Shown in pieces: positions 26,129-35,000 of a DNA stretch of 64,000 nucleotides. Source of the stretch: Fictibacillus halophilus (GTDB lineage: Bacteria > Bacillota > Bacilli > Bacillales > Fictibacillaceae). The DNA lies in the NCBI RefSeq assembly GCF_016401385.1, contig NZ_JAEACF010000001.1, forward strand, positions 1,240,001 through 1,304,000. The letters are read 5' to 3'. How positions within the stretch are numbered: position 1 is the stretch's first letter; each line of letters begins with the position of its first letter. The position numbers and the translations under genes were made by a program. Below the pieces are notes generated by a model that was not told the DNA's origin, made no database searches, and saw nothing but the letters and a program-made list of their open reading frames with translations.

Positions 26129-27670
26129 TTATGCACCTTTACGAAGGCCAGACCCTGTATTTGCTTTTACTAAGATTTCATTAAACTTATCAACGTCAGA
26201 TGGTTTAGATAGCATCGTTCCGATGATAGCGCCTAAAAATCCAAGTGGAATGGATACGATTCCTGGATTAGCCAGTGGAAAAATTGCTTCTCCAGTAAGA
26301 ATTGCGGCTCCTTCTACAGGAGACCAGACACTAGGTGAGATCATAACCAAAACAAGTGAACTTATGAGTCCGACTAACATTCCTGTTACGGCACCTGCTG
26401 TATTGAAGCGCTTCCAAAATATCGTTAAAAGGATGATAGGAAGATTCGCGCTAGCTGCTACAGCAAAGGCGAGAGATACTAGGAATGCAACATTTAATTT
26501 TTGAGCGAATAATGCCAATATGATGGATACGATCGCTACGCCAACTGAAGCCCACTTTGCGGCTTTCATCTGTTCTTTTTCTGAAGCATGACCTTTTCTG
26601 ATGATATGTGTATAAAAGTCATGAGCAAAAGCAGAAGCAGCTGATAATACGAGTCCTGCTACGACTGCAAGAATAGTAGCAAATGCAACAGCTGAAACAA
26701 AAGCAAATAAAAACTCTCCTCCCAGTACTTCTGCTAATAGTGGAGCAGCCATATTTCCTGCAGCATTAGCAGCTACAATCTGATCTTGTCCAACAAAAGC
26801 TGCGGCACCAAAGCCTAAAAAGATCGTCATGATGTAAAAAGCTCCAATCAACCAAGTTGCGTAAACGACCGATTTTCTAGCAGTAGGAGCATCTTTTACC
26901 GTAAAGAAACGGATAAGAATATGGGGAAGTCCGGCTGTTCCTAATACAAGTGCTAAATTTAAGGAGATCGTATCAAGCGGGTCTTTAAATTTATTACCTG
27001 GGTTCAAAAACGATTCGCCTAGAGGAGTGGCGTTTTTTACTTGATTGAACATTTCTGTAAAGCTGAAACCAAATTTAGCGAACACCATGACAGAGATGAT
27101 AAACGTACCGAGCATCAATAGTATAGCTTTTACGATTTGTACCCATGATGTTGCTGTCATCCCACCGAAAACAACGTAAACCGTCATGAGAACACCAACG
27201 ATAAGTACAGAATATATGTACTCAATACCTAGTAAAAGTTTGATGAGGGCTCCAGCACCTACTAATTGAGCGACCATATAAAATGTGGAGATCGCCATCG
27301 TATTCAGTGCTGCAACACCGCGAACCTTTTTATCATTAAACCTCGCAGCGATCATATCAGCCATCGTATATTTCCCTAGATTTCGAAGAGGCTCAGCCAC
27401 TAAGAATAGAACAACTAAATATGCCACAAGAAAACCGATGCTGTAAAAAAAGCCATCAAAACCAGATAGAGCAATCGTGCCCGCAATTCCCAGGAACGAT
27501 GCTGCTGACATATAGTCTCCGGCAATGGCAAGACCATTTTGCATTCCGGTCAATCCGCCATCTGCTGTGTAGAAGTCACTCGTTGTTTTTGTTTTCTTAG
27601 AAGCAAAATAGGTAATGACTAAAGTAAGAGCGACGATTCCTAAAAACAAAGAAAATGCTGTACCATTCAT
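26129..27670 (-). CDS. actP: Cation/acetate symporter (SSS family; YwcA/ActP)
   Basis: 513 residues with about 13 transmembrane helices of the sodium:solute symporter family. GDYMSAASFLGIAG and the later GLPHILIRFFTVKDA match the acetate permease ActP branch. It takes up acetate or related monocarboxylates. The partner DUF485 gene overlaps by four bases (ATGA), an arrangement shared with yjcH-actP and ywcB-ywcA. Proline was considered, but PutP lacks the DUF485 partner. Confidence 0.9.
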   Translation of the reverse strand: MNGTAFSLFLGIVALTLVITYFASKKTKTTSDFYTADGGLTGMQNGLAIAGDYMSAASFLGIAGTIALSGFDGFFYSIGFLVAYLVVLFLVAEPLRNLGKYTMADMIAARFNDKKVRGVAALNTMAISTFYMVAQLVGAGALIKLLLGIEYIYSVLIVGVLMTVYVVFGGMTATSWVQIVKAILLMLGTFIISVMVFAKFGFSFTEMFNQVKNATPLGESFLNPGNKFKDPLDTISLNLALVLGTAGLPHILIRFFTVKDAPTARKSVVYATWLIGAFYIMTIFLGFGAAAFVGQDQIVAANAAGNMAAPLLAEVLGGEFLFAFVSAVAFATILAVVAGLVLSAASAFAHDFYTHIIRKGHASEKEQMKAAKWASVGVAIVSIILALFAQKLNVAFLVSLAFAVAASANLPIILLTIFWKRFNTAGAVTGMLVGLISSLVLVMISPSVWSPVEGAAILTGEAIFPLANPGIVSIPLGFLGAIIGTMLSKPSDVDKFNEILVKANTGSGLRKGA

Positions 27671-28002
27671 GAGGAAGCCTCCTTATCCATATCTGCTACA
27701 ACTTTTTCAGCGAGTTCGTCAAAGCGCTTTGCTCGTTTCGTATAGATCATACACAGAGCCCACGTCATGATGAACTGAGCGAATGCAAAGATCCAAGCCC
27801 ATGTAATATCTCCGACCGCTTTACGGTTTAATACATCTGTGTAAGCTGTTAGGATAGGAAGGCTGAAATAAAACAGTAAAAAAAACACGGTCATTGGCAG
27901 GATGAAACGTTTTTTCTCAGCCATTAATTGCTGAAATTGGTTCGTGTTAACGACTTCGCTGTAACTTGAGTGTTCAAAATTTTGCTGTTTTTTTGGTAAC
28001 AA
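27667..28002 (-). CDS. ywcB: DUF485 membrane protein (YwcB/YjcH)
   Basis: 111 residues with two transmembrane helices (about 35-55 and 68-90) and a DUF485 core. It is regularly the first gene of the acetate permease operon and may assist or regulate the symporter. The start is TTG at 28002, with AGAGGAGG seven bases upstream on the minus strand. It overlaps actP by four bases. Confidence 0.88.
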   Translation of the reverse strand: MLPKKQQNFEHSSYSEVVNTNQFQQLMAEKKRFILPMTVFFLLFYFSLPILTAYTDVLNRKAVGDITWAWIFAFAQFIMTWALCMIYTKRAKRFDELAEKVVADMDKEASS

Positions 28003-28113
28003 TGCATTTCCTCCTCTTATTAAAATGAATGATAGTTAATCATTACACCTCCTTTTACTGAATAATCTTTATTTTCTGATAAAATCAACTTCTATTATAT
28101 ACGGAGGAACGTT

Positions 28114-28206
28114 ATGATTCAACGGGAATCGTTCTTGAAGTTAGAAGGATTTAATGCGATGATTTGCGTATTATTAAATAAGGGCAAAAACAGGAGAGAG
28201 GTGTAA
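28114..28206 (+). CDS. Putative leader peptide upstream of mgtC
   Basis: A 30-codon ORF, MIQRESFLKLEGFNAM then ICVLLNKGKNRREV, with a good ACGGAGGAAC site eight bases before ATG 28114. Its last codons contain the ribosome site of mgtC (AGGAGAGAGGTG, 28192-28203), and its stop is five bases before the mgtC ATG. That layout allows translation of the leader to control mgtC. No database match is claimed; it could also be a chance ORF. Confidence 0.4.
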   Translation: MIQRESFLKLEGFNAMICVLLNKGKNRREV

Positions 28207-28211
28207 ACATC

Positions 28212-28892
28212 ATGAGTCTTGTCTTAGTTAAACTTGGAATGTCGGCATTCTTCGGATTGATCATCGGTATAGAGAGGGAGTTGAAAAATAAACCCGTTGG
28301 TCTTAAAACGAGCCTTGTTATCTCCATCAGCAGTTGTTTGCTCACGATTGTTAGCATAGAATCTGCTAGACAATTTTCACTTTTATCTGGTCAGACGGTC
28401 ATGGACCCTATGCGTTTAGCAGCTCAGATTGTTAGTGGGATTGGCTTTCTTGGAGCAGGTGTTATTTTAAGGAGAAGCAACGATGTGATATCAGGACTAA
28501 CAACAGCAGCAATGATATGGGGAGCATCAGGACTAGGAATTGCCGCCGGAGCGGGTTTTTATAAAGAGGCTGCTGCAGGTGCTTTTTTAATTCTTATCAG
28601 TGTCGAACTGATTCCTCTAATCATGAAATGGATCGGTCCTAAAGCATTAAGGCAGATTGATATTAAGTTAAAATTAGTCGTTAATCCAGACACGATCATG
28701 AGCGATGTGATGAAAGAAATCAATGAGCTGAAAGTAAAAATCGTGAATGTTCGAATAAAGGATCTTGAGAATGACTACAAAAAAATGGAGATGGCAGCCT
28801 CCATCTATGAAAAAAGGTATACCACCGATTTATATGATGATGTAAAAAAGATTGATGGGATTCGTAGTGTAGAGATTGAAACACTTGGTTGA
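28212..28892 (+). CDS. MgtC/SapB family membrane protein
   Basis: 226 residues. Four or five transmembrane helices fill the first 140 residues, with GLIIGIEREL and GIGFLGAGVILR as family signatures. A soluble ACT-like C-terminal domain follows. MgtC proteins inhibit the F-type ATPase or influence phosphate and magnesium homeostasis in pathogens; in Bacillus the role is less clear. A short ORF overlapping its ribosome site lies directly upstream. Confidence 0.88.
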   Translation: MSLVLVKLGMSAFFGLIIGIERELKNKPVGLKTSLVISISSCLLTIVSIESARQFSLLSGQTVMDPMRLAAQIVSGIGFLGAGVILRRSNDVISGLTTAAMIWGASGLGIAAGAGFYKEAAAGAFLILISVELIPLIMKWIGPKALRQIDIKLKLVVNPDTIMSDVMKEINELKVKIVNVRIKDLENDYKKMEMAASIYEKRYTTDLYDDVKKIDGIRSVEIETLG

Positions 28893-29061
28893 TTTAGGTT
28901 ATGTGTCTAACGAACATGCTTTGGATGCATCCCATACATGGTAAACAGTGCTCGTTTCATCCTGCCAAGTTAGAGCAGAAAGGTTAAGAGTGGGCATCAT
29001 ACCGCTTGAAAAATACACTCAAAGTCAGTTTCATTTGTAAGGATAATAAATTAGTATAGGG

Positions 29062-29094
29062 AAAAGGGTGACTGAACATGTCACCCTTTTTTTA
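29062..29094. terminator. Bidirectional terminator between mgtC and the acyl-CoA-reductase-like gene
   Basis: AAAAGGGTGAC/GTCACCCTTTT around TGAACAT. Flanking A and T runs allow use in both directions. The minus-strand gene stops inside it. Confidence 0.88.
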
Positions 29095-30156
29095 ATATCT
29101 TATCAAGTTCTTGTCATGAGCATTGCTTTTATAATATTGAACCATTGATCCTACATACTCTTCAAACGGCCGACAAGTAATTCCTGACTCTACAAGATCA
29201 TTTATGAGTTGTGAAGTATCATATATGGCATCATGAGAAAAATAAGAAAGAGTTTCAAGCGGGACACCGAGCCACTTCGAAACATATGAAATGGATAAAC
29301 ATCGTTCGGCTATTCTTCTATTCAACGTCCAGCTTGGTTTTTTTCCTGAAAGCTCCTGACACAAAAGAGTATATGCTTCCTCTATAGAAGGCGAATCTGG
29401 ACTAAGCACATGATACGTTTTGGATTTTCCAACAGAATTGTGCATGAGAAACAATGAAGCATCGATAATAAAATCTACTGGAACAAGATGAATCTTAGAA
29501 GTTGTCCTTCCAATATAGGGAATAGGGAATTTTGCTAGCCGCTTTATGAACTGCATCATAAAATAAGGACCGTCAAACTTAAGAGTTTCTCCTGTTTTTG
29601 AATCACCTACAATAATACCAGGTCGGATAATCGTTATCGGCAGTTCATTCATCATATCCCTAACAAGTATTTCTGCTTCGTGTTTTGTCTGTTCATAATA
29701 ATTACGAAATTGACTAGGCATGCATATGTCATTTTCCATGATCATTCCTTTTTCATCTCCGGAAACGTAAGCTGTACTAAAATAACAAAAACGCTTTAAC
29801 TTCTTACATTTCCTAACAAAATCTAAGGCGTTTTTGGTACCAATCACATTGCAGAGATAAGCAGGTTCATAAGCAACGGTTAGATCATAAAGAGCTGCAA
29901 GATGTACGCAGTGAGTAACACGTTCATATAGATCTTCAACCATGTTAGAAGCTAGACCGAGATCGTGTTTTGTAATATCTCCTTCAATTAGATGAACGTT
30001 TTTGAGGTGCGGTCCCAATTTTCGCTCCGCAATTTCTCGTTCATGCTTTAAAATTAATAAATAAAAAGTAGACGAAGGATACTTTATCTGAAGAGCACTT
30101 ACAAGCTTAGAAGCTATAAATCCTGGGTAACCGGTGATAAAATAGGTATGGTTCAT
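29092..30156 (-). CDS. SDR-family reductase, extended type (fatty acyl-CoA reductase/NAD-binding 4-like)
   Basis: 354 residues of extended short-chain dehydrogenase type. The nucleotide motif is at the N terminus (TGYPGFIASKLV, a variant of TGxxGxxG). The catalytic YxxxK is YYEQTKHEAE, and FSTAYVSG matches the NAD-binding 4 group that includes thioester reductases and fatty acyl-CoA reductases. A thioester or nucleotide-sugar substrate is equally possible. AGGTG precedes the ATG on the minus strand. It is divergent from a second, smaller SDR protein. Confidence 0.78.
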   Translation of the reverse strand: MNHTYFITGYPGFIASKLVSALQIKYPSSTFYLLILKHEREIAERKLGPHLKNVHLIEGDITKHDLGLASNMVEDLYERVTHCVHLAALYDLTVAYEPAYLCNVIGTKNALDFVRKCKKLKRFCYFSTAYVSGDEKGMIMENDICMPSQFRNYYEQTKHEAEILVRDMMNELPITIIRPGIIVGDSKTGETLKFDGPYFMMQFIKRLAKFPIPYIGRTTSKIHLVPVDFIIDASLFLMHNSVGKSKTYHVLSPDSPSIEEAYTLLCQELSGKKPSWTLNRRIAERCLSISYVSKWLGVPLETLSYFSHDAIYDTSQLINDLVESGITCRPFEEYVGSMVQYYKSNAHDKNLIRY

Positions 30157-30216
30157 CCATATACACCTCAGCTCATGATAAGATTAGTTTATTAGTATCA
30201 GAAAGGACCGTAACAC

Positions 30217-30888
30217 ATGAATAAGAAAACAGTTATTGTTGCAGGCTCAAGCGGATTAGTAGGAAAAGAAGTGGTAAAGCAATTATTGATTGATCCTTTG
30301 TGTAAAGAGATCATTTTGCTAGTTAGAAAGTCTTCTGGAATAAAGCATGAAAAGATAAAAGAAGTTATATTTGATTTTACATCATCTGATTACAGCATAG
30401 AACTTGCCGAAGCAGATGTCATGTTCATCTGTATCGGTACAACGATGAATAAAGTAAAATCAAAAAAAGCATTTGAAGAAGTAGACCTACATATTCCAAT
30501 TAAATTAGGAAAACTTGCTCACAAGTTAAATATACAGCATGTTTCTGTTATTTCAGCTATGGGTGCTCATGCAAAGTCTACGTTTTTTTACAATCGAGTA
30601 AAAGGTAGTATGGAGTCTCAGTTGATCTCGATGGACATCCCATCTTTGACGATCGTTAGGCCGTCTTTATTATTAGGGGATCGGGAAGAGTTCAGGTTTG
30701 GAGAAAGATTTGCTGAAAAACTATATAAGGCTCTGCCTTTTATCTATCCTAGTAAATATGAACCGGTTGAATCAAGTTCTGTTGCAAGAGTGATGATACA
30801 AGAAGCTTTTAACACCCGCAATGAAACAGTAAAGATTATTGAGAACAAGAAGATTCATGAGATAAGCAGAAACATTTTAAAAAGCTAG
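30217..30888 (+). CDS. NAD(P)-binding SDR protein (atypical, HTATIP2/YraR-like)
   Basis: 223 residues with a Rossmann motif GSSGLVGKEV at the N terminus. The central part has FICIGTTMNKV and VSVISAMGAHA, typical of the small atypical SDR proteins related to HTATIP2. The place of the catalytic tyrosine is FFYNRVKGSME. Function is unknown; redox or regulatory roles have been proposed for relatives. It is transcribed away from the larger reductase and precedes bacilliredoxin. Confidence 0.75.
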   Translation: MNKKTVIVAGSSGLVGKEVVKQLLIDPLCKEIILLVRKSSGIKHEKIKEVIFDFTSSDYSIELAEADVMFICIGTTMNKVKSKKAFEEVDLHIPIKLGKLAHKLNIQHVSVISAMGAHAKSTFFYNRVKGSMESQLISMDIPSLTIVRPSLLLGDREEFRFGERFAEKLYKALPFIYPSKYEPVESSSVARVMIQEAFNTRNETVKIIENKKIHEISRNILKS

Positions 30889-30946
30889 TCTGTTTACGCT
30901 ATAATAACATTGTATGTAAATGAATCGTTTTCAGGAGGAATATAAC

Positions 30947-31375
30947 ATGAATGCTTATGAAGAATATATGAAACAGATGGCTCAGCCGATGAGAGACGAA
31001 CTAACGCGTGCTGGATTTGAAGAATTAAAGACACCCGAAGAAGTAAATTATTTTATGCAAGAAACAGAAGGTACTGCACTAGTCGTAATCAACTCTGTTT
31101 GTGGATGTGCGGCTGGTCTTGCTCGTCCGGTTGCCGTTGCATCTTTAAACCATACGGTAAAACCTGACCAATTTGTGACTGTTTTCGCTGGCCAAGATAA
31201 AGAAGCGACAGCTCAAATGAGAGAATTTTTTGGAGAGATTCCACCCTCTTCTCCTTCGATGGCTGTATTAAAAAATGGAAAAGTCGTTCATTTTATTCAT
31301 CGTCATAACATTGAAAATCATGCACCTGAAGAGATTCTTGAGAATCTTCTCGGGGCATATGATGAGCATTGTTAA
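30947..31375 (+). CDS. brxA: Bacilliredoxin (BrxA/BrxB, YphP/YqiW family)
   Basis: 142 residues with the unusual CGC active site (Cys52-Gly-Cys54) of bacilliredoxins. These remove bacillithiol from proteins that were S-bacillithiolated during oxidative stress. The thioredoxin-like fold and the cis-proline region SPSMAVLKNG are visible. It implies the organism makes bacillithiol. Assignment to BrxA rather than BrxB is uncertain. AGGAGG precedes ATG 30947. Confidence 0.88.
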   Translation: MNAYEEYMKQMAQPMRDELTRAGFEELKTPEEVNYFMQETEGTALVVINSVCGCAAGLARPVAVASLNHTVKPDQFVTVFAGQDKEATAQMREFFGEIPPSSPSMAVLKNGKVVHFIHRHNIENHAPEEILENLLGAYDEHC

Positions 31376-31410
31376 TCACTACATCTCGTATAAAGGGAAC
31401 TATAAACAAT

Positions 31411-31453
31411 AAGAAAGAGAGAAGCTGATCTGCTTCTCTCTTTCTTTTTTTAG
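31411..31453 (+). terminator. Rho-independent terminator after bacilliredoxin
   Basis: AAGAAAGAGAGAAGC pairs with GCTTCTCTCTTTCTT, followed by TTTTT. Confidence 0.9.
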
Positions 31454-31463
31454 ATATGATGAC

Positions 31464-31724
31464 TTAATGAGATGAGGATGAAGATGAAGATGAAGAGGAA
31501 GATTCGTCACAGTCGTATTCTTCTTCTTTACAATGAAACGCAGTAGCACCGATAATGATCAACAGGATGAATAGAACAACAATAATTAAAAAGCCGCATC
31601 CGTGTCCATAGCCACCATAACCTCCACCATGATAATCACCATGATGAATCGGCATGTTCGCTACCGGTTTCATGTTGATGTTCATATTGTCACCATAAGG
31701 CATATTCATTTTTTTATTTTCCAT
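31464..31724 (-). CDS. YjcZ-family sporulation-associated small membrane protein
   Basis: 86 residues. A His/Gly/Tyr-rich region (HHGDYHGGGYGGYGHG) leads into a single hydrophobic segment, CGFLIIVVLFILLIIIGA, the YjcZ-family hallmark. An unusual tail follows: an acidic CKEEEYDCDE and then 11 serines and a histidine. Family members in Bacillus are made in sporulating cells; the function is unknown. GGAGGG lies before the ATG on the minus strand. The 230 bp beyond it (31725-31955) hold no gene I can support. Confidence 0.8.
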   Translation of the reverse strand: MENKKMNMPYGDNMNINMKPVANMPIHHGDYHGGGYGGYGHGCGFLIIVVLFILLIIIGATAFHCKEEEYDCDESSSSSSSSSSSH

Positions 31725-31954
31725 TTCAGTCCCTCCAAATATTTAAGTCTAGGTCAACGTCACATTACACCATATGACCGAAACACCTAAACGGACACGG
31801 ACAAATGCGGAGTTTTTAGTGAAATCGCCTGTACTTTTTTAGGAGAAGAGCCTATTTTTCGACTTTTATCAGAAAACCCTAAGAAAAAGGTGGGAAGTCA
31901 ACCTTGTCCTTGATAATTGAACATCATCTGTATAATAACGATTTAATTAATCCA

Positions 31955-31990
31955 TAAAAAAAGAACCGTTCTATTAAAAGAACGATTCTT
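31955..31990 (-). terminator. Terminator of plsY
   Basis: On the minus strand AAGAATCGTTC pairs with GAACGGTTCTT and is followed by seven T. Confidence 0.85.
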
Positions 31991-32576
31991 AGATCCATTT
32001 TACTTTAGGCTCTGTTTTCTTAGCGATTCTTACAATGTTTTGTCTATGTCTATAGACTAAGAAAAGTGTAAAACCGATTAAGATATACGTTGTCAGCCAA
32101 TCACCTGCAATGAAAAAGCTTAGTACCACTGAGCCAACTCCAGCCATGATGGACGATAGAGAAACGTATTTACTTATGTATAATGTTAAAAAGAAAGTGA
32201 ACAAGACGAGTACAAACAATAACGGTTGAGCGAATAATAAGACGCCACCAGAAGTAGCAACTGCTTTACCGCCTTTAAATTTTGCGAACACGGGGTAACA
32301 ATGCCCAATAACAGCAGGTACTCCTGCAATGAGAGGATGAAGATCCACATCCAGCAATATAGGCAAGCTTGCAGCTAGTGTTCCTTTTAAAACATCAGCT
32401 GCTGAAACGATAAAACCAGCTTTCTTTCCTAATGTTCGAAATGTGTTCGTACCGCCTAAGTTTCCGCTTCCATGTTCTCTAATGTCAATGCCATATCCAA
32501 TTTTTCCAACTAAGAGTGCAAAGGGGATCGAGCCGAGTAAATAAGAAAGTAAAAGAATAATGATGATTTCAAACAT
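31989..32576 (-). CDS. plsY: Glycerol-3-phosphate acyltransferase PlsY
   Basis: 195 residues with five to six transmembrane helices. All three conserved loops are visible: [23 protein letters not shown] and [10 protein letters not shown]. PlsY uses acyl-phosphate to acylate glycerol-3-phosphate, the first step of phospholipid synthesis in Gram-positive bacteria. AGGGGTG precedes the ATG on the minus strand. Single gene with its own terminator. Confidence 0.96.
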   Translation of the reverse strand: MFEIIIILLLSYLLGSIPFALLVGKIGYGIDIREHGSGNLGGTNTFRTLGKKAGFIVSAADVLKGTLAASLPILLDVDLHPLIAGVPAVIGHCYPVFAKFKGGKAVATSGGVLLFAQPLLFVLVLFTFFLTLYISKYVSLSSIMAGVGSVVLSFFIAGDWLTTYILIGFTLFLVYRHRQNIVRIAKKTEPKVKWI

Positions 32577-32653
32577 ATGAACACCCCTTAAATATGAGAC
32601 TAGCTAGTTTTATTATAGGATATAATGTTTGGTTTTCCCACAATTACTTTTAT

Positions 32654-32696
32654 AAAAAACGGCATCCCTTAAGAAAGGGTGCCGCTTCTTTTTTTC
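32654..32696. terminator. Bidirectional terminator after the MMPL gene
   Basis: CGGCATCCCTT/AAGGGTGCCG with A and T runs outside. The MMPL stop codon lies in it. Confidence 0.87.
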
Positions 32697-34855
32697 TCAT
32701 TTCTCTTTATGAATGGCATCCACCAATTCCAGTCTCCAAGCAGTTTCATTAGCGACGGAACGAAGACCATCCTCACAATCGTTGCATCAATAAATATGGC
32801 GAGAGCAATTGCGATACCAATCTGTTTAACTGGCATGACATTAGTAAAAGCAAATGATCCTGTGATGACAATCATGATTGCTGCAGCAGATGTAATGATC
32901 TTAGATGTGGAAGTTAATCCGAGCAGGGTAGCACGATCATTATCTCCTGTCTCTTCGTAGATCTCTTGTATTCTAGAGATCAGAAACACCTCGTAATCCA
33001 TACTGAGTCCAAAAACGATTCCGAAAGTGAAGACGGGTATCATCAATCCAATATCAACAGGTTCCATAATGACACCGCTTTGGAAGATCCAAACAAGGAT
33101 GCCGAAAGTAGCGGATAAGCTTAGCATGTTCATAAAGATTGCTTTAACCGGAATGAAAACAGATCGAAATGCAATCATAAGAATGAAAAGTGTTGTAATA
33201 AGAACGATAGCTAAGCCGTAAGGAGCTTTTTCTATGATCTCATCAAAAATCTCTTGATTAAACTTCGTAACCCCACCGATTGTGATGGATAGTCCTTCAT
33301 GTTCTTTCTCCCATTTTTTTACGAACTGTTTGGCATCATCACCCGTCACATCAACTGATAGATAAGCTTTAATCACAGCAGTATCGTCATTAATAAAAGG
33401 TTTCAGAACAGGTGAGAACTGCTGTTTCCCTTGATCGGTTTGGAGTGCTTGAAAAAGTTCTGATCCGTTTAATTGATTTGTGTACGTAAAAATAGATTCC
33501 GTTTTATTTACTTCTTTTTCATTTTGAAGATCTTTTATTAGTTTTTCGAGAGCTAAGAGTGAATCTTCGTCTTTAAGAAATGATTTCTCGGATTCAGCCA
33601 CTAATGTTACAGGATATAACTCATCTTCGCCGAACGTTTTTTCAAATTTCTCAAATGCGAGTCTCGATTCGTAATCGGGTGGCAGTGCGTCGGCTTCTGG
33701 TATGGAAAGCTTCATGTCTTTTACAGGTGTAACAGATAAGCCTAGAGCAAGAGCGGCAACTACAGCCATGATTATAGGTCGTTTCATAACAAAAGCTGCA
33801 AAGGTGTGCCAAACGGATTTACTGTTCTCTTTCGTCTTAAACAATTTTAGAGCGTTCACTCGCTGTCCTAAAATTGCTAACATGGCCGGTAAGAACGTAA
33901 TGGCATTCAGAACGGAGAGGACTACAACGACCATGCCGCCGATCGCAACCGTTTTAAAGATGTCAATATCGATCAACAACATGCCAGATAGTCCTAAGAA
34001 CACACATAAACCTGAGAAGGCGATAGATCGGCCAGCCGTTTGTACAGATAGTATTGTAGCTTTTTCAATACCGCGATGAAGCTCTTCCCGAAAGCGGTTT
34101 ACTAGGAGCAGCGCGAAGTCTATTCCTAAAGCTAGACCGATCATTGGAACAACATTGAGTAAGAAGATGCTCACATTTGTTGTTTGTCCGTAAAAATAAA
34201 GAAGGCCAAGTGAACTCGCAACCGAGATTAAACCGACAATGATCGGTAAACCGGCCGCGATCAAACCGCCGAACGCGAGCAGAAGAATGATTAAAGCAGC
34301 AGGTATACCGATCGCTTCTGCTCTGGCCAGATCATTTTGACTGGCAGTATTCATATCTTCCGCGATTACGGGTCCACCTGTTAATGAAACTGAGATTTCA
34401 TTGTCTTCTGGCATCCGATCTCTTATTTGATCAATAGAGGTTTTTAAATCACCAAAACTTTTGTCAAACTGAACAGAGGCAAAAGAAACGTTCTCTTTTA
34501 TGGATTTGTCTGGAACATCGTAGGGACTTTGAATAGCGACAACGTCTTTGACGCCGTCCATTTTATCAATCGTGCTCATCACGAATTCCTTATACTCAGC
34601 ATCTTCTGGAGCGTATTTTTCAGAATCAAAAACAAGCATCACGGAGGATTTTGGCTGATTGAACTTATCCTGAAGAGTGTTTTCTACTTTTGCAAAAGAT
34701 CCATCCATTTCAAACCCGCTGCCGCTTAAAATGGATGGAAGCTTAACAGCAAAAAAGCCTAAGAGAATGGTAGTTAGAACCCAAAATGTTATAATAAGCT
34801 TACGAAAACGATAAGTAAACTTTCCTAAGGTTTGAAACGATAAACCCTTTCTCAT
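32669..34855 (-). CDS. MMPL/RND-family membrane transporter (YdfJ-like)
   Basis: 728 residues with the MMPL plan: one N-terminal helix, a large extracytoplasmic loop (about 35-180), five helices, a hydrophilic gap, then a repeat of both. GLALGIDFALLLVNRFREE and FGLSMDYEVFLISRIQE carry the aspartate-tyrosine proton relay residues. The closest type is B. subtilis YdfJ. The substrate may be a lipid or drug; not predictable. GAGGAGG precedes the ATG on the minus strand. Confidence 0.88.
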   Translation of the reverse strand: MRKGLSFQTLGKFTYRFRKLIITFWVLTTILLGFFAVKLPSILSGSGFEMDGSFAKVENTLQDKFNQPKSSVMLVFDSEKYAPEDAEYKEFVMSTIDKMDGVKDVVAIQSPYDVPDKSIKENVSFASVQFDKSFGDLKTSIDQIRDRMPEDNEISVSLTGGPVIAEDMNTASQNDLARAEAIGIPAALIILLLAFGGLIAAGLPIIVGLISVASSLGLLYFYGQTTNVSIFLLNVVPMIGLALGIDFALLLVNRFREELHRGIEKATILSVQTAGRSIAFSGLCVFLGLSGMLLIDIDIFKTVAIGGMVVVVLSVLNAITFLPAMLAILGQRVNALKLFKTKENSKSVWHTFAAFVMKRPIIMAVVAALALGLSVTPVKDMKLSIPEADALPPDYESRLAFEKFEKTFGEDELYPVTLVAESEKSFLKDEDSLLALEKLIKDLQNEKEVNKTESIFTYTNQLNGSELFQALQTDQGKQQFSPVLKPFINDDTAVIKAYLSVDVTGDDAKQFVKKWEKEHEGLSITIGGVTKFNQEIFDEIIEKAPYGLAIVLITTLFILMIAFRSVFIPVKAIFMNMLSLSATFGILVWIFQSGVIMEPVDIGLMIPVFTFGIVFGLSMDYEVFLISRIQEIYEETGDNDRATLLGLTSTSKIITSAAAIMIVITGSFAFTNVMPVKQIGIAIALAIFIDATIVRMVFVPSLMKLLGDWNWWMPFIKRNEKKRSGTLS

Positions 34856-35000
34856 GATTAGAGCCTCCTCATACTTCTATCTTCCAATATTTTAGGTTTG
34901 TTCTATAAGATATGCAAATGATACGTAACCCTACATGCAAGTTTATAGGAGGCTAAGCATGGATACGAAACTTACATAAAAAAATAGATAGGTGAAAACA

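Noticed and set aside
25884..26504. A 206-codon open frame on the plus strand
   Set aside because: It begins inside repeat copy D and runs antisense into actP. Its sequence is low-quality and has no ribosome site.
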